A stretch of 42,336 nucleotides of DNA, from assembly GCA_022827275.1 (NCBI GenBank), contig JAJDTG010000003.1, positions 1 through 42,336 of the forward strand, in the 5' to 3' direction. The notes beneath the pieces were generated by a model. The model saw nothing but the letters and a program-made list of their open reading frames with translations. It ran no database searches and was not told where the DNA came from. Positions 26,621 to 35,309 of this stretch are shown here, one piece after another. The stretch's first letter is position 1. Each line of letters starts with the position of its first letter. A program made the translations under genes and the position numbers. Origin of the DNA: Candidatus Dadabacteria bacterium. Lineage in GTDB: Bacteria > Desulfobacterota_D > UBA1144 > Nemesobacterales > Nemesobacteraceae.

Positions 26621-28621
26621 ATGAATCTTCCCAGTATAAACGAACTTATTGCCTACAGAAAGAGAAGGGAACCTGCCCTAGGGGTAGTCCTCTCTGCCCA
26701 TTCCGACAAACTCTCTGTTCTCTCAGAAGATGGGAAGCGCTACTCGGTTGAACCGAAAAAAGTCGTATTGTTAACCGGAATAACCATTCCCGAGATCCTG
26801 AATGACTCGGAGAGAAAACTCGAAATGAGAAAGTGGAGAAGAGAGCTTGAGGAGAAAAAAAACTCCACTGATGTGGAAACGCTGTGGGAGTGTATTGTGG
26901 AAGAGCAGGAGACCGTAAGCTTTGAGGAGATACTGGAACTGTATTCGGGAGCGGAGCAGGTTTCTTTGGAGCAGAGGTTCTTGCTTTTCTGGGCCGTAGA
27001 TAAAAATACGGTTTATCTTGCAAGAGGCGAAAGCGGCTATCTTGTGCGCTCGCGGGAGGATGTTTCCAAGACACTTCGTACCCTTGAACTCAGAAAAGAA
27101 AGGGAGCAAAAAACGCAGGCCGCCGTAAGCTGGGTGCGTTCTGTTATAAGTGGCGAAGCTCCTCCGGTGGTTGATGAGAGCTATGGTGAGTTCCTTGAGC
27201 TGATCGAGCGGTACGTCATGGATCTTGACGGTTACGAGCGGGCTAAGGAAGCCAAGGGTTTTCTTTATGAAGCGGGCCTTAAGGAAGTAGAAGCGGCGGT
27301 TGAATTTCTTATAAAAACGGATTTTTGGAAGAAAGATGATGACCCGGAATCAAAAAAAGTCGCTTTTCATTTCAGACATTCCCAAAGAGCGGTTGAAGAG
27401 ATGGAAGCTATTTTGAAAGTTCCGGAAAGCTTTGCAAATCTTGCCGACAGAACGGACCTTGAGGTTTTCTCAGTTGACAGCGAGACAACTCAGGACATTG
27501 ATGATGCCATTTCCTTTGAAACGGACGGGGGCCGGATTACTCTGGGGGTCCACATCTCGAATGTTGCTCATGTAATAAATAGAGGAAGTTTCCTCGATCA
27601 GGGGGGGGTCGAACGCGCTGAGACGGTTTATTTTCCCGAGAGACGCGTGGATATGTTTCCCCGGGAGCTTGTGAGCGGAAAACTCAGCTTGACTGCCGGT
27701 GACCTCAGACCTGCGCTCTCCCTTTTCGCCACTTTTAACAAAGAAGACTTTGCCTTGATCGATTATCGATTTGAAACGACGGTCATAAAGGTTTCGAAAA
27801 ATCTTAGCTATGCCGAGGCGACTGAAATGTTTCACAACACACAATGGGGAGAATTCCTCGTGTCCCTCACCGAGTCACTCAGAGCAGAGAGAGTTAACAA
27901 GGGAGCCTTTATAGTTCAGCTTCCGGAACTCAAGATCAGGGTCGGAGACCAGGATGGAATTTCACTCAGCAAGGATTACATGAATTCTCCAGCCCACAAT
28001 GTCGTTTCCGAATGCATGATACTTATGAACCGGCTTTCGGGAGATTTTTTCGATAAAAACGGAATTCCGGCGCTCTTTCGTTCCCAGACTCAGGAGATTG
28101 GGTCTGAAGCCAGAGAACTTTATCCCGCGGATGTCCTTTTCCCTGTAAAGGTAGCAAAGCACTTAAAGCCCTCTTTTATTGCCTTTGCTCCCGAAATCCA
28201 CAAGTCTCTGGGAGTTGACTGTTATGTTCAGATGACTTCTCCGATAAGAAGGTACACAGACCTTCTTATGCAACGCCAGCTTATATCTTGGCTCGAGGAA
28301 CAGAAGATCTGCTACTCGGAAAGCGAGCTTGAGGATATAAACACGCGGGTTAGCCTCGCCACCAGGGAAATAAAAAACGCGCAGAGGGGCAGACAAAGGT
28401 ACTGGCTTATACGCTACCTCCTGGAAAAGGATATAAAAGGGGCTACGGGCTACGTAAGCTCCAGGGGATATAATGGGTTTAACGTTTATATCCCGGAGTT
28501 TCTGATCGAACTCACTCTTTCTAACTCAGGCGGCAGGGTTTTCGACATAGGAAGCGAGCTTTCTCTCTCTATCTGGGGGACCGACCCTCTTAGAAGGAGG
28601 ATACGCGTGAGTCCGGATTAG
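26621..28621 (+). CDS. RNase II/RNase R family 3'-5' exoribonuclease
   Basis: The 666-residue protein has an RNB catalytic domain beginning near residue 280 with the four metal-binding aspartates D286, D292, D294 and D295 in VDSETTQDIDDAI. Later blocks include GVERAETVYFPERRVDMFPREL and a Y-TSPIRRYTDLL-like segment (MTSPIRRYTDLLMQRQL). The N-terminal 280 residues are unlike the cold-shock domains of E. coli RNase II/R, and the short C terminus holds only a small S1-like barrel. This layout resembles the divergent RNase II forms known from cyanobacteria and Deinococcus. It degrades single-stranded RNA. The name rnb or rnr is not assigned because the subtype is unclear. Confidence 0.9.
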   Translation: MNLPSINELIAYRKRREPALGVVLSAHSDKLSVLSEDGKRYSVEPKKVVLLTGITIPEILNDSERKLEMRKWRRELEEKKNSTDVETLWECIVEEQETVSFEEILELYSGAEQVSLEQRFLLFWAVDKNTVYLARGESGYLVRSREDVSKTLRTLELRKEREQKTQAAVSWVRSVISGEAPPVVDESYGEFLELIERYVMDLDGYERAKEAKGFLYEAGLKEVEAAVEFLIKTDFWKKDDDPESKKVAFHFRHSQRAVEEMEAILKVPESFANLADRTDLEVFSVDSETTQDIDDAISFETDGGRITLGVHISNVAHVINRGSFLDQGGVERAETVYFPERRVDMFPRELVSGKLSLTAGDLRPALSLFATFNKEDFALIDYRFETTVIKVSKNLSYAEATEMFHNTQWGEFLVSLTESLRAERVNKGAFIVQLPELKIRVGDQDGISLSKDYMNSPAHNVVSECMILMNRLSGDFFDKNGIPALFRSQTQEIGSEARELYPADVLFPVKVAKHLKPSFIAFAPEIHKSLGVDCYVQMTSPIRRYTDLLMQRQLISWLEEQKICYSESELEDINTRVSLATREIKNAQRGRQRYWLIRYLLEKDIKGATGYVSSRGYNGFNVYIPEFLIELTLSNSGGRVFDIGSELSLSIWGTDPLRRRIRVSPD

Positions 28622-28687
28622 CTTTCGGTGTTCGGGGCCTCACGCTCAAACAAGTGCATGTTGTCGGAGTAGGAGAGGCTGCTCTCT

Positions 28688-30067
28688 TCAATGCTTTTCT
28701 TTAAGAATTTCGAGAATTTCTTCAAGCTTTGTGACCTTGACCCTCGGCCTTCCCCGTTTTTCGCCTTCTTTCTTCTCAAACCAGTCAACCCGCAGCCATT
28801 CATTGTAGGAAATATGTTTTTCATCAAACAGCTTTTGTATGCTCTCATCCGAAGTGAGTTCGGGACACAGTGTGTTCTCCTTCTCGATGTCCTCGATCAT
28901 GCAGCTTACGGTTTCGCCGGAGTCGGCCTTGTTCGTGCCGATAACTCCGGTCGGTCCGCGTTTTATCCATCCTGTGGTGTAGAGTCCCGGAATGGGTTTG
29001 CCACCCGTTTTGTCAAGCACTCTTCCTTTTTCGTTGGGGATTACCCCCGAACTGTCATCAAACGGCACGTCCCGAAGAGGTATTCCCCGGTACCCGACGG
29101 AGCGAAAAACCAGATCGGCGGGAATCTCTTCGGTCTCGTTCGTGGGTTTGGGCCGAAGGGAGCCGTCATCGGATTTGTAAAGCCTGTTTCTCACGACTTT
29201 AACGCTTTTTACCCTGTTGTCTTCTCCGGCAATTATTTCTATTGGAGAGACCAGGAATCTTATGACTATTTTCTTTGATTTGGAGGGAACCCTTTCGGAA
29301 GCTTTTCTTATAAGCTCTATTTTCGTCTGGGCTGTCCTGTTCGGTTTACGCTCAAGTTCCTCGAGCGTAAGAGAATCGGGCTCCGCTTCGTCCGCCAGAG
29401 TAAGAAGATCCGCGTCCTCAAGGTTCTCAAGTTCCCGAAGTTCCGGGTTGGTGAAGGCCGCCTGCGCGGGACCCCTTCTTCCAAGCATGTGTATTTCCCT
29501 TATTCCGCTTTTGGCCAGCTGTTCAAGCGCGTAGTCCGCGATATCCGTTCTGTCCATTTCGCTTCTTGTGAGGGAGAGAATTCTCGCAACATCCACCGCG
29601 ACGTTCCCGACCCCGACTATGACGACCCTTTTCCCCGAAAAGTCAAAACCAAGGCCCATGTGATCCGGGTGGGCGTTGTACCAACCTACAAACTCCGTTG
29701 CCGTGTGGCTTCCGATCAGTTCCTCTCCCGGTATTCCCATTTTTCTGTCGGTCTGGGCCCCTGTTGCGAAGACTATCTGGTGGTAACGGTTGCGCAAGTC
29801 CTCAAGCGTTACGTGTTTTCCGAACTCTACAAGTCCAAAAAACCTGAATTGAGGGTTGGATGCGATTTTATCATAAATTCTGGCTACGCTCTTTATTTTC
29901 TGATGGTCCGGGGCTACCCCGCTTCTCACGAGACCGTGGGGGGTCGCAAGTTTCTCGAACATGTCTATGGACACGCGATCGCCGAGTTTTTTCTGTAGGT
30001 GCTCGGCTCCATAGAAAGCCGCGGGTCCCGAACCTACGATAGCGATTTTTATTTTCTCAAGGCTCAT
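28688..30067 (-). CDS. Ferredoxin/adrenodoxin-type NADP+ reductase (FprA-like)
   Basis: The 459-residue FAD flavoprotein has the FAD-binding VGSGPAAFYGAEHL (about residues 11-24), TPHGLVRSGVAPDH, and a second NADPH Rossmann motif VGVGNVAVDVARIL (about 151-164), and a GWIKRGPTGVIGTNKADS end, which together mark the adrenodoxin reductase/FprA family. It would pass electrons between NADPH and ferredoxin. No ferredoxin gene is adjacent. It is convergent with the upstream RNase gene; a GAGAG-GCTG-CTCTC hairpin at 28674-28687 lies between them but has only a weak T run. Confidence 0.92.
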   Translation of the reverse strand: MSLEKIKIAIVGSGPAAFYGAEHLQKKLGDRVSIDMFEKLATPHGLVRSGVAPDHQKIKSVARIYDKIASNPQFRFFGLVEFGKHVTLEDLRNRYHQIVFATGAQTDRKMGIPGEELIGSHTATEFVGWYNAHPDHMGLGFDFSGKRVVIVGVGNVAVDVARILSLTRSEMDRTDIADYALEQLAKSGIREIHMLGRRGPAQAAFTNPELRELENLEDADLLTLADEAEPDSLTLEELERKPNRTAQTKIELIRKASERVPSKSKKIVIRFLVSPIEIIAGEDNRVKSVKVVRNRLYKSDDGSLRPKPTNETEEIPADLVFRSVGYRGIPLRDVPFDDSSGVIPNEKGRVLDKTGGKPIPGLYTTGWIKRGPTGVIGTNKADSGETVSCMIEDIEKENTLCPELTSDESIQKLFDEKHISYNEWLRVDWFEKKEGEKRGRPRVKVTKLEEILEILKEKH

Positions 30068-30180
30068 GCGGTGGGAAGTATATACACAATATTCTATAAA
30101 TCTATTTACACGAGGGCTTTTTTCTTTCAGTTTTTGGAGGATATCTTTTCATTTCCCTTTTTTCCGATGATGGGACCTGA

Positions 30181-30192
30181 TGGTGGTATAAT
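30181..30192 (+). promoter_or_regulatory. Extended -10 element for ptsP
   Basis: TGGTATAAT (30184-30192) is a perfect extended -10, in the 139-base gap between the divergent fprA-like and ptsP genes. The -35 region is poor. Expected transcription start is near 30199, which supports ATG 30225 rather than the GTG at 30207 as the ptsP start. Confidence 0.4.
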
Positions 30193-30224
30193 ACTAGTTT
30201 GTTGGTGTGTGGTGGAGAGACCTT

Positions 30225-32519
30225 ATGATTGTTAAAGAGCGTACGGAACCGGAGCATTTTCATCTCAAGGTGGTTCACGAGATAAGCGACTTGATCAACA
30301 AGTCCGTGGGTCTCAATACCGTTTTGGGCAGGGTGGTCAGAAAGATTTCCTCCTCCCTTCACTATGATGTCGTTTCCATATACGTCTGGGATGATTCAAG
30401 GGAAGTTCTCAGGCTTGCGGCTAACAGGGGTCTTCAGGTTAAGCCGAAAAGCGATATATTCTTGCGTTCGGATGAAGGTCTTACCGGGGTGGTCCATAAA
30501 ACAAAGGTTCCTCTGATTGCGATGCCGGCTTCAAAGCATCCGAATTACAAGTACTTCCCCGAAATAGGCGAGGAGGAATACGAAAGCTACATAGGTGTTC
30601 CCATAATGCTTCACGATGTGTGTGTCGGGGTACTTGTGGGTCAGAACAAGACTCCGATGCAGATAACACCGGCCGAACAGACTCTCTTTCAGATCATAGC
30701 GTTGCGACTTGCGGGGGTTCTTGAGGTTGCAAACACCTTGGACCGTCTGAAACCCCCGTCCATGGTAAAACACGAGACGAGAAGCTATCAGGGAAAAGGA
30801 GTTTCTGAAGGAGTGGCTGTTGGCAAGGCGGTTACGTTTCGTGGCCTTTTCCGCCGGATGTCTACTATGGAGATGACGGCCCGCACTCCAAGAATCGAGA
30901 AGAGGAGGGTTAGAAATTCTATAAAGAATATATCGCAAGACCTTAAGAACACTATAAAAAAGATGGATTCTGAAGGCAAGCTCTCGAAAAATGAGGTGGA
31001 CATCTTTCGCTCACATCTGATGATAGTGGATAGCCGCGATATGGAGAAAGGAACTGGCGAGCTCATAGATGAAAAGAGGGTCTCGGCCGAGGCTGCGGTG
31101 GTTGAATATCTCGAGTCCCAGGCATCACGTTTTGAATCCCTTCCGGATTCTTATATGAGGGAGAGGGCCTATGATTTCAGAGATATAGGTGAGAGGATGC
31201 TCCGGGATCTTACCCGTTCAAAGGATGAGAATATTTCCGCTTCCGCCGATGGAGAACCCTTGATACTTGTGGCAAGAGAGATAGGCGTTTCTTTCGTCAC
31301 TGCTGTTGAGGGGGAAGTGGGGGGAATAGTGCTTGAGAAAGGCGGAGAGACTTCGCACGCAGTCATAATAGCGAAATCGCTTGGGATTCCGGTGGTTGTC
31401 GGCATAGATAACATAGCGAATCTGATACATCCCGGGGAAGAAATGATAGTTGACGGAAGAAGCGGTTTTATTTTCACAAATCCTGACCAGGTGCTCAAGG
31501 ATGAGTATCTGTCCATGCACCAGAAAGCCGTTGAGCTCCGCAACTTCATAGAAACTGAAGCCGAAAAAAGCACCGGTGGCGGTCTTGACGTCGAAATAAC
31601 GGCGAATGTTGGAATTCCGGCCGATGTTGAGATGGCCAAGCGTTACGGGATCAAGAGTGCGGGACTTTTCAGGACGGAGTTTGCCTTCGCGCGGTTTAAG
31701 AAGTGGCCGAGCGTGAGATCCCAGCTGAAGATCTACAAGGAGATCTCAGCTAATTTTGAGGATGGAGTGACCATTAGGACTCTGGACGTGGGTTCTGACA
31801 AGATACTTTCCTACCTCAACATGCCCGAAGAAGAGAATCCCCTTCTTGGCCTTCGCTCAATCCGTTTCTCAATGGAATATCTTGATCTTTTCAGGGATCA
31901 GGTGAAATCTATCTTGCTGGCGGCAAAAAAAGGGGGGAATTTCAAGATTCTTCTGCCTATGGTATCAAATGTCTGGGAGGTTGAGACCGCGGTGCAGATA
32001 ATTGAGGAACTGTCTACTGAAGTCAGTCTCCACCGGCTTGACATACCGAAACTCGGAATAATGATGGAGGTTCCGGCGCTTGCGTATCAGTTCGGTGATT
32101 ACGCGGACTTAATAGATTTTGTTTCCATTGGAACAAACGACCTTATACAGTACCTGCTTGCGGTGGATAGAAATTCAAACGCGGTCGGGCATCTTTACTC
32201 GGCCTTTCATCCCTCCGTGGTGAGAATGCTGGATTTTACGAGAGAACAGATCCTCTCAAGCGGAAAGGACCTCTCCATCTGCGGAGAAATAGCGGGAGTT
32301 CCTTCCGGTACACTCATGATATTGGCTCTTGGCTACCGTCATCTGAGCGTTTCCCCGCTTCGGTTTCCTTATGTCAAATTTCTTTCGGATCGGCTTTCTG
32401 AGCAGATGCTTGAGGAGATCAGGTCCGATGTATTGCTACTCTCAAAGGAGTCTGACATAGAGAGGTATTTAAAGGATGTCCTTAACTCCATAAACCCGAT
32501 GTTGCTCGAAGTAGAGTAG
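30225..32519 (+). CDS. ptsP: Phosphoenolpyruvate-protein phosphotransferase with GAF domain (PtsP/EI-Ntr type)
   Basis: From ATG 30225 the protein is 764 residues: an N-terminal GAF sensor domain (about 10-170), the HPr-binding and phosphohistidine domain with GGETSHAVIIAKSLGIPVVVG (H378), and the PEP-binding barrel with the acidic LFRTEF segment and the catalytic cysteine C686 in SICGEIAG. This is enzyme I of the nitrogen phosphotransferase system, which signals rather than importing sugar. No HPr/NPr or EIIA-Ntr gene is in the window. The next gene starts two bases after its stop. Confidence 0.95.
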   Translation: MIVKERTEPEHFHLKVVHEISDLINKSVGLNTVLGRVVRKISSSLHYDVVSIYVWDDSREVLRLAANRGLQVKPKSDIFLRSDEGLTGVVHKTKVPLIAMPASKHPNYKYFPEIGEEEYESYIGVPIMLHDVCVGVLVGQNKTPMQITPAEQTLFQIIALRLAGVLEVANTLDRLKPPSMVKHETRSYQGKGVSEGVAVGKAVTFRGLFRRMSTMEMTARTPRIEKRRVRNSIKNISQDLKNTIKKMDSEGKLSKNEVDIFRSHLMIVDSRDMEKGTGELIDEKRVSAEAAVVEYLESQASRFESLPDSYMRERAYDFRDIGERMLRDLTRSKDENISASADGEPLILVAREIGVSFVTAVEGEVGGIVLEKGGETSHAVIIAKSLGIPVVVGIDNIANLIHPGEEMIVDGRSGFIFTNPDQVLKDEYLSMHQKAVELRNFIETEAEKSTGGGLDVEITANVGIPADVEMAKRYGIKSAGLFRTEFAFARFKKWPSVRSQLKIYKEISANFEDGVTIRTLDVGSDKILSYLNMPEEENPLLGLRSIRFSMEYLDLFRDQVKSILLAAKKGGNFKILLPMVSNVWEVETAVQIIEELSTEVSLHRLDIPKLGIMMEVPALAYQFGDYADLIDFVSIGTNDLIQYLLAVDRNSNAVGHLYSAFHPSVVRMLDFTREQILSSGKDLSICGEIAGVPSGTLMILALGYRHLSVSPLRFPYVKFLSDRLSEQMLEEIRSDVLLLSKESDIERYLKDVLNSINPMLLEVE

Positions 32520-32521
32520 CC

Positions 32522-33448
32522 ATGATCAAAAGATCTACCCTTATCCCGCTGGTGCTCTTTATCCTTACGGTGGCCACAACCTTCCTTTCCGGCTACATGA
32601 TAAGCGGAACCTATACGGGAGGTGTTCTTTTCTCAGTTTCTCTGGTTGCTATTCTTGGAGCCCATGAAATGGGTCATTATTTTTACGGCAAAAAATACGG
32701 TGTCTCCATAACTCTTCCCTGGTTTATTCCCGCTCCTCCCTTTCTCTCCCCGATAGGGACATTCGGGGCGTTTATAAGGATAAAGTCCCGGATACGCGGC
32801 CGAAGGGAGCTTTTCGATATAGGGGTCGCTGGTCCCATAGCCGGAGTGATAGTAGCCCTTCCGGTTCTGTTTATAGGTCTGCTTTTCTCAGATGTGATCG
32901 CTCTGGATTCCGAGAAAATCTCTGAGATGCAGACGGCCATGTCCCTCGGTAATTCTCTCGTATTTGCCCTTTTCTCAAAAATAGCCATCGGGGAAGTTGC
33001 TCAGGGACACGAGATCTTGCTTCACCCAGTTGCGTTTGCGGGATGGATCGGTCTTTTTGTAACCGTATTAAATCTCATGCCTGCGGGACAGCTTGACGGA
33101 GGACATGTTGTATACTGTGTCTTCCCGGCGGAGTGGCATAAAACTATATCGGCAGCTACGGTTATTTTTCTTGTAATAATGGGGGTGGGAACGGCGCCGC
33201 TGGTAGGCTTTGCGGATTATCTGGGATTGTGGGTGATTGGCGTTCTTCCCGAGTGGCTTATGTTTGAGGGCTGGGTCGGCTGGCTTTTCTGGGCAATACT
33301 GCTTTTGGTGCTCGGTACATCCCATCCGCCGACCATATCAAGTGATGCCGAGATTGGCGCCGCAAGAAAAGTGCTTGCTTTTCTCTCACTGCTTATTTTT
33401 ATTTCCTGTTTTACCCCTGTTCCCATCAGTATCGTGGAATTCGGTTAG
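32522..33448 (+). CDS. M50-family intramembrane metalloprotease (site-2-protease-like)
   Basis: A 308-residue membrane protein with the zinc motif HEMGH (residues 48-52) in a transmembrane helix and the second motif NLMPAGQLDGGH (184-195), where the aspartate is the third zinc ligand. The FIPAPPFLSPIGTFGAFIR loop resembles the EGY1-type branch of plants and bacteria. No PDZ domain is visible. It starts two bases after ptsP, so the two probably share a transcript. Its substrate is unknown. Confidence 0.9.
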   Translation: MIKRSTLIPLVLFILTVATTFLSGYMISGTYTGGVLFSVSLVAILGAHEMGHYFYGKKYGVSITLPWFIPAPPFLSPIGTFGAFIRIKSRIRGRRELFDIGVAGPIAGVIVALPVLFIGLLFSDVIALDSEKISEMQTAMSLGNSLVFALFSKIAIGEVAQGHEILLHPVAFAGWIGLFVTVLNLMPAGQLDGGHVVYCVFPAEWHKTISAATVIFLVIMGVGTAPLVGFADYLGLWVIGVLPEWLMFEGWVGWLFWAILLLVLGTSHPPTISSDAEIGAARKVLAFLSLLIFISCFTPVPISIVEFG

Positions 33449-33454
33449 GTCGTT

Positions 33455-33483
33455 TTGCGTTTAGTTAAAAAATCTGTTACAAT
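33455..33483 (+). promoter_or_regulatory. Sigma-70 promoter for gltA
   Basis: TTGCGT (33455-33460), 17 bases and TACAAT (33478-33483) with an extended TG at 33475-33476. Transcription near 33490 would give a 119-base leader before gltA. I see no clear regulatory fold in that leader. Confidence 0.5.
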
Positions 33484-33608
33484 CACCCTGATCGGTTGGA
33501 TTGACTCCGAAGGGTGTTGGAGTGAAAAAGAGGGTGGTTCACATACGGGAATCCGATTCGACCGGTAACTTGATTTAAACAACTTCACTACTGCGAGGAG
33601 ATTTACAA

Positions 33609-34904
33609 ATGTCGAAGAACACTTTGTCTGTAACGGATAACAGGACAGGTAAAACATACGAACTTGCCATAGACAACGACACCATAAAAGCCACTGACCT
33701 TCGTCAGATAAGGGTTAAGGACGAAGATTTTGGCATGATGAGCTATGACCCCGCTTTCGGGAATACGGCTTCGTGCAAAAGCAAGGTTACTTTCATTGAT
33801 GGAGAAAAGGGAATTCTGAGGTACAGGGGATACCCGATAGAAGATCTGGCGAAAAAAAGTAACTTCCTCGAAGTCGCTTACCTGCTTATTCACGGTGAGT
33901 TGCCTAACAAGTCGGAATACGATAGTTGGGTTCACGACATAACGCATCACACTTACGTGCATGAGAATATAAGGAAGCTCATGGATGGATTCCGCTACGA
34001 CGCGCACCCGATGGGCATGCTTCTTGCGACCGTCGGAGCCCTTTCGACCTTCTATCCGGGCGCAAAGGACATATTCGATACCGATGTGCAGAAACTTGAG
34101 ATAAGAAGGCTTATAGCGAAGGCGCCGACCATAGCCGGATTTTCCTACAGGCATATAATGGGCCTTCCATATGTATATCCCGATAACGAGCTCAGCTACG
34201 CCGGAAATTTCCTTTCAATGATGTTCAAGATGACCGAGGCCAAGTATGAACCGAATCCGGCGATAGAAAAGGCTATAGATGTTCTTTTCATCCTCCATGC
34301 CGACCACGAGCAGAACTGCAGCGCAAGCGCGATGAGAAATGTCGCAAGTTCCCATCCGGATCCTTACTCCGCGGCCGCCGCGGCGATTGCCGCCCTGTAC
34401 GGTCCTCTTCACGGCGGAGCGAACGAGGCGGTGCTTGAAATGCTCGCCGACATAGGTTCGATTGACAAAATTCCGCAGTACATAGAAAGAGCCAAAAAAG
34501 GGGAATTCAGGCTCATGGGCTTCGGACACAGAGTGTACAAGGCTTACGACCCGAGAGCGGCGATAATAAAGGATATAGCCCACGACGTGTTTGAAGTCAC
34601 CGGGAAAAATCCTCTGCTCGACATAGCTCTTGAGCTTGAGAGAATAGCCCTTGAAGACGACTATTTCGTAAGAAGAAGGCTTTATCCGAACGTTGATTTC
34701 TACTCTGGACTCATATACCAGAGCATAGGTCTTCCCACGAGCATGTTTACCGTTCTTTTCGGGATAGCGAGAATGGCCGGGTGGCTTGCCCAGTGGCTTG
34801 AGATGCTGAACGATCCCGAAACCAGAATCGCGAGGCCGAGACAGGTTTACTTGGGGGAAGATAATAGAAAATACGTGGCGATGAGCAGAAGGCGCAAGAA
34901 GTAA
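33609..34904 (+). CDS. gltA: Citrate synthase
   Basis: GltA condenses oxaloacetate and acetyl-CoA, the entry to the citric acid cycle. The 431-residue, type II (hexameric Gram-negative) length has the catalytic triad H268 (GPLHGGANE), H307 (GFGHRVYK) and D363 (NVDFYSG), plus LHADHEQNCS at about 229-238. GAGGAG lies about 8 bases before the ATG. Confidence 0.97.
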   Translation: MSKNTLSVTDNRTGKTYELAIDNDTIKATDLRQIRVKDEDFGMMSYDPAFGNTASCKSKVTFIDGEKGILRYRGYPIEDLAKKSNFLEVAYLLIHGELPNKSEYDSWVHDITHHTYVHENIRKLMDGFRYDAHPMGMLLATVGALSTFYPGAKDIFDTDVQKLEIRRLIAKAPTIAGFSYRHIMGLPYVYPDNELSYAGNFLSMMFKMTEAKYEPNPAIEKAIDVLFILHADHEQNCSASAMRNVASSHPDPYSAAAAAIAALYGPLHGGANEAVLEMLADIGSIDKIPQYIERAKKGEFRLMGFGHRVYKAYDPRAAIIKDIAHDVFEVTGKNPLLDIALELERIALEDDYFVRRRLYPNVDFYSGLIYQSIGLPTSMFTVLFGIARMAGWLAQWLEMLNDPETRIARPRQVYLGEDNRKYVAMSRRRKK

Positions 34905-34964
34905 TTCTGCCGACGCGAAATCATGGTTGAGGAAGAAAGGGGAGGGGATGAAAGGTAGCTAGGC

Positions 34965-35309
34965 TTAGCTTGCCGAGAAGTGCTTTCCTATTATCGTGTT
35001 GTAATAGTAGTCGATTGTGTGCTCGGCATTGGTAATGAGGATTGAGACGGCCTCGTCGCGGCCTTTGTCCGAGAGAAAGAAGGCTTTCCCGCCGTCTTCC
35101 CGTGCCGCCCTTTCCTCAAGCATATCCAAGAAGGAATCTTTGAAGGTTTTTCTGTCGTCCCGAAGCGCTGTCTCAAGCAGGGCTTCGTCCTGAAGATCGT
35201 ATTTTTTCTTTTTTATCTCCTCGCGGAGCGCTATTGAGAATTTCTCGAGATCGAGTTCCGGAAAATTTTCTCTGGCAATCTCTTCAAATACGCGGAGCAG
35301 TTCTTCCAT
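34965..35309 (-). CDS. Uncharacterised acidic helical protein, 114 residues
   Basis: The product begins MEELLRVFEEIARENFPEL and is rich in E, D, K and L, with predicted helices and an end AEHTIDYYYNTIIGKHF. I recognise no family. Its ATG overlaps the M42 peptidase stop by one base (TAATG on the minus strand), so it is co-translated and may act with that enzyme. A small inverted repeat AGCTA-GGCT-TAGCT at 34956-34969 overlaps its stop and could be a weak terminator. The conservation of this pair has not been tested. Confidence 0.8.
   Translation of the reverse strand: MEELLRVFEEIARENFPELDLEKFSIALREEIKKKKYDLQDEALLETALRDDRKTFKDSFLDMLEERAAREDGGKAFFLSDKGRDEAVSILITNAEHTIDYYYNTIIGKHFSAS

Noticed and set aside
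29217-29998. Several + strand open frames inside the FprA-like gene
   Set aside because: They mirror the coding bias of the minus-strand gene and carry no recognisable domain or start signal.
33490-33608. gltA leader as a riboswitch
   Set aside because: Only loose, imperfect pairing is visible between its ends; no known motif.
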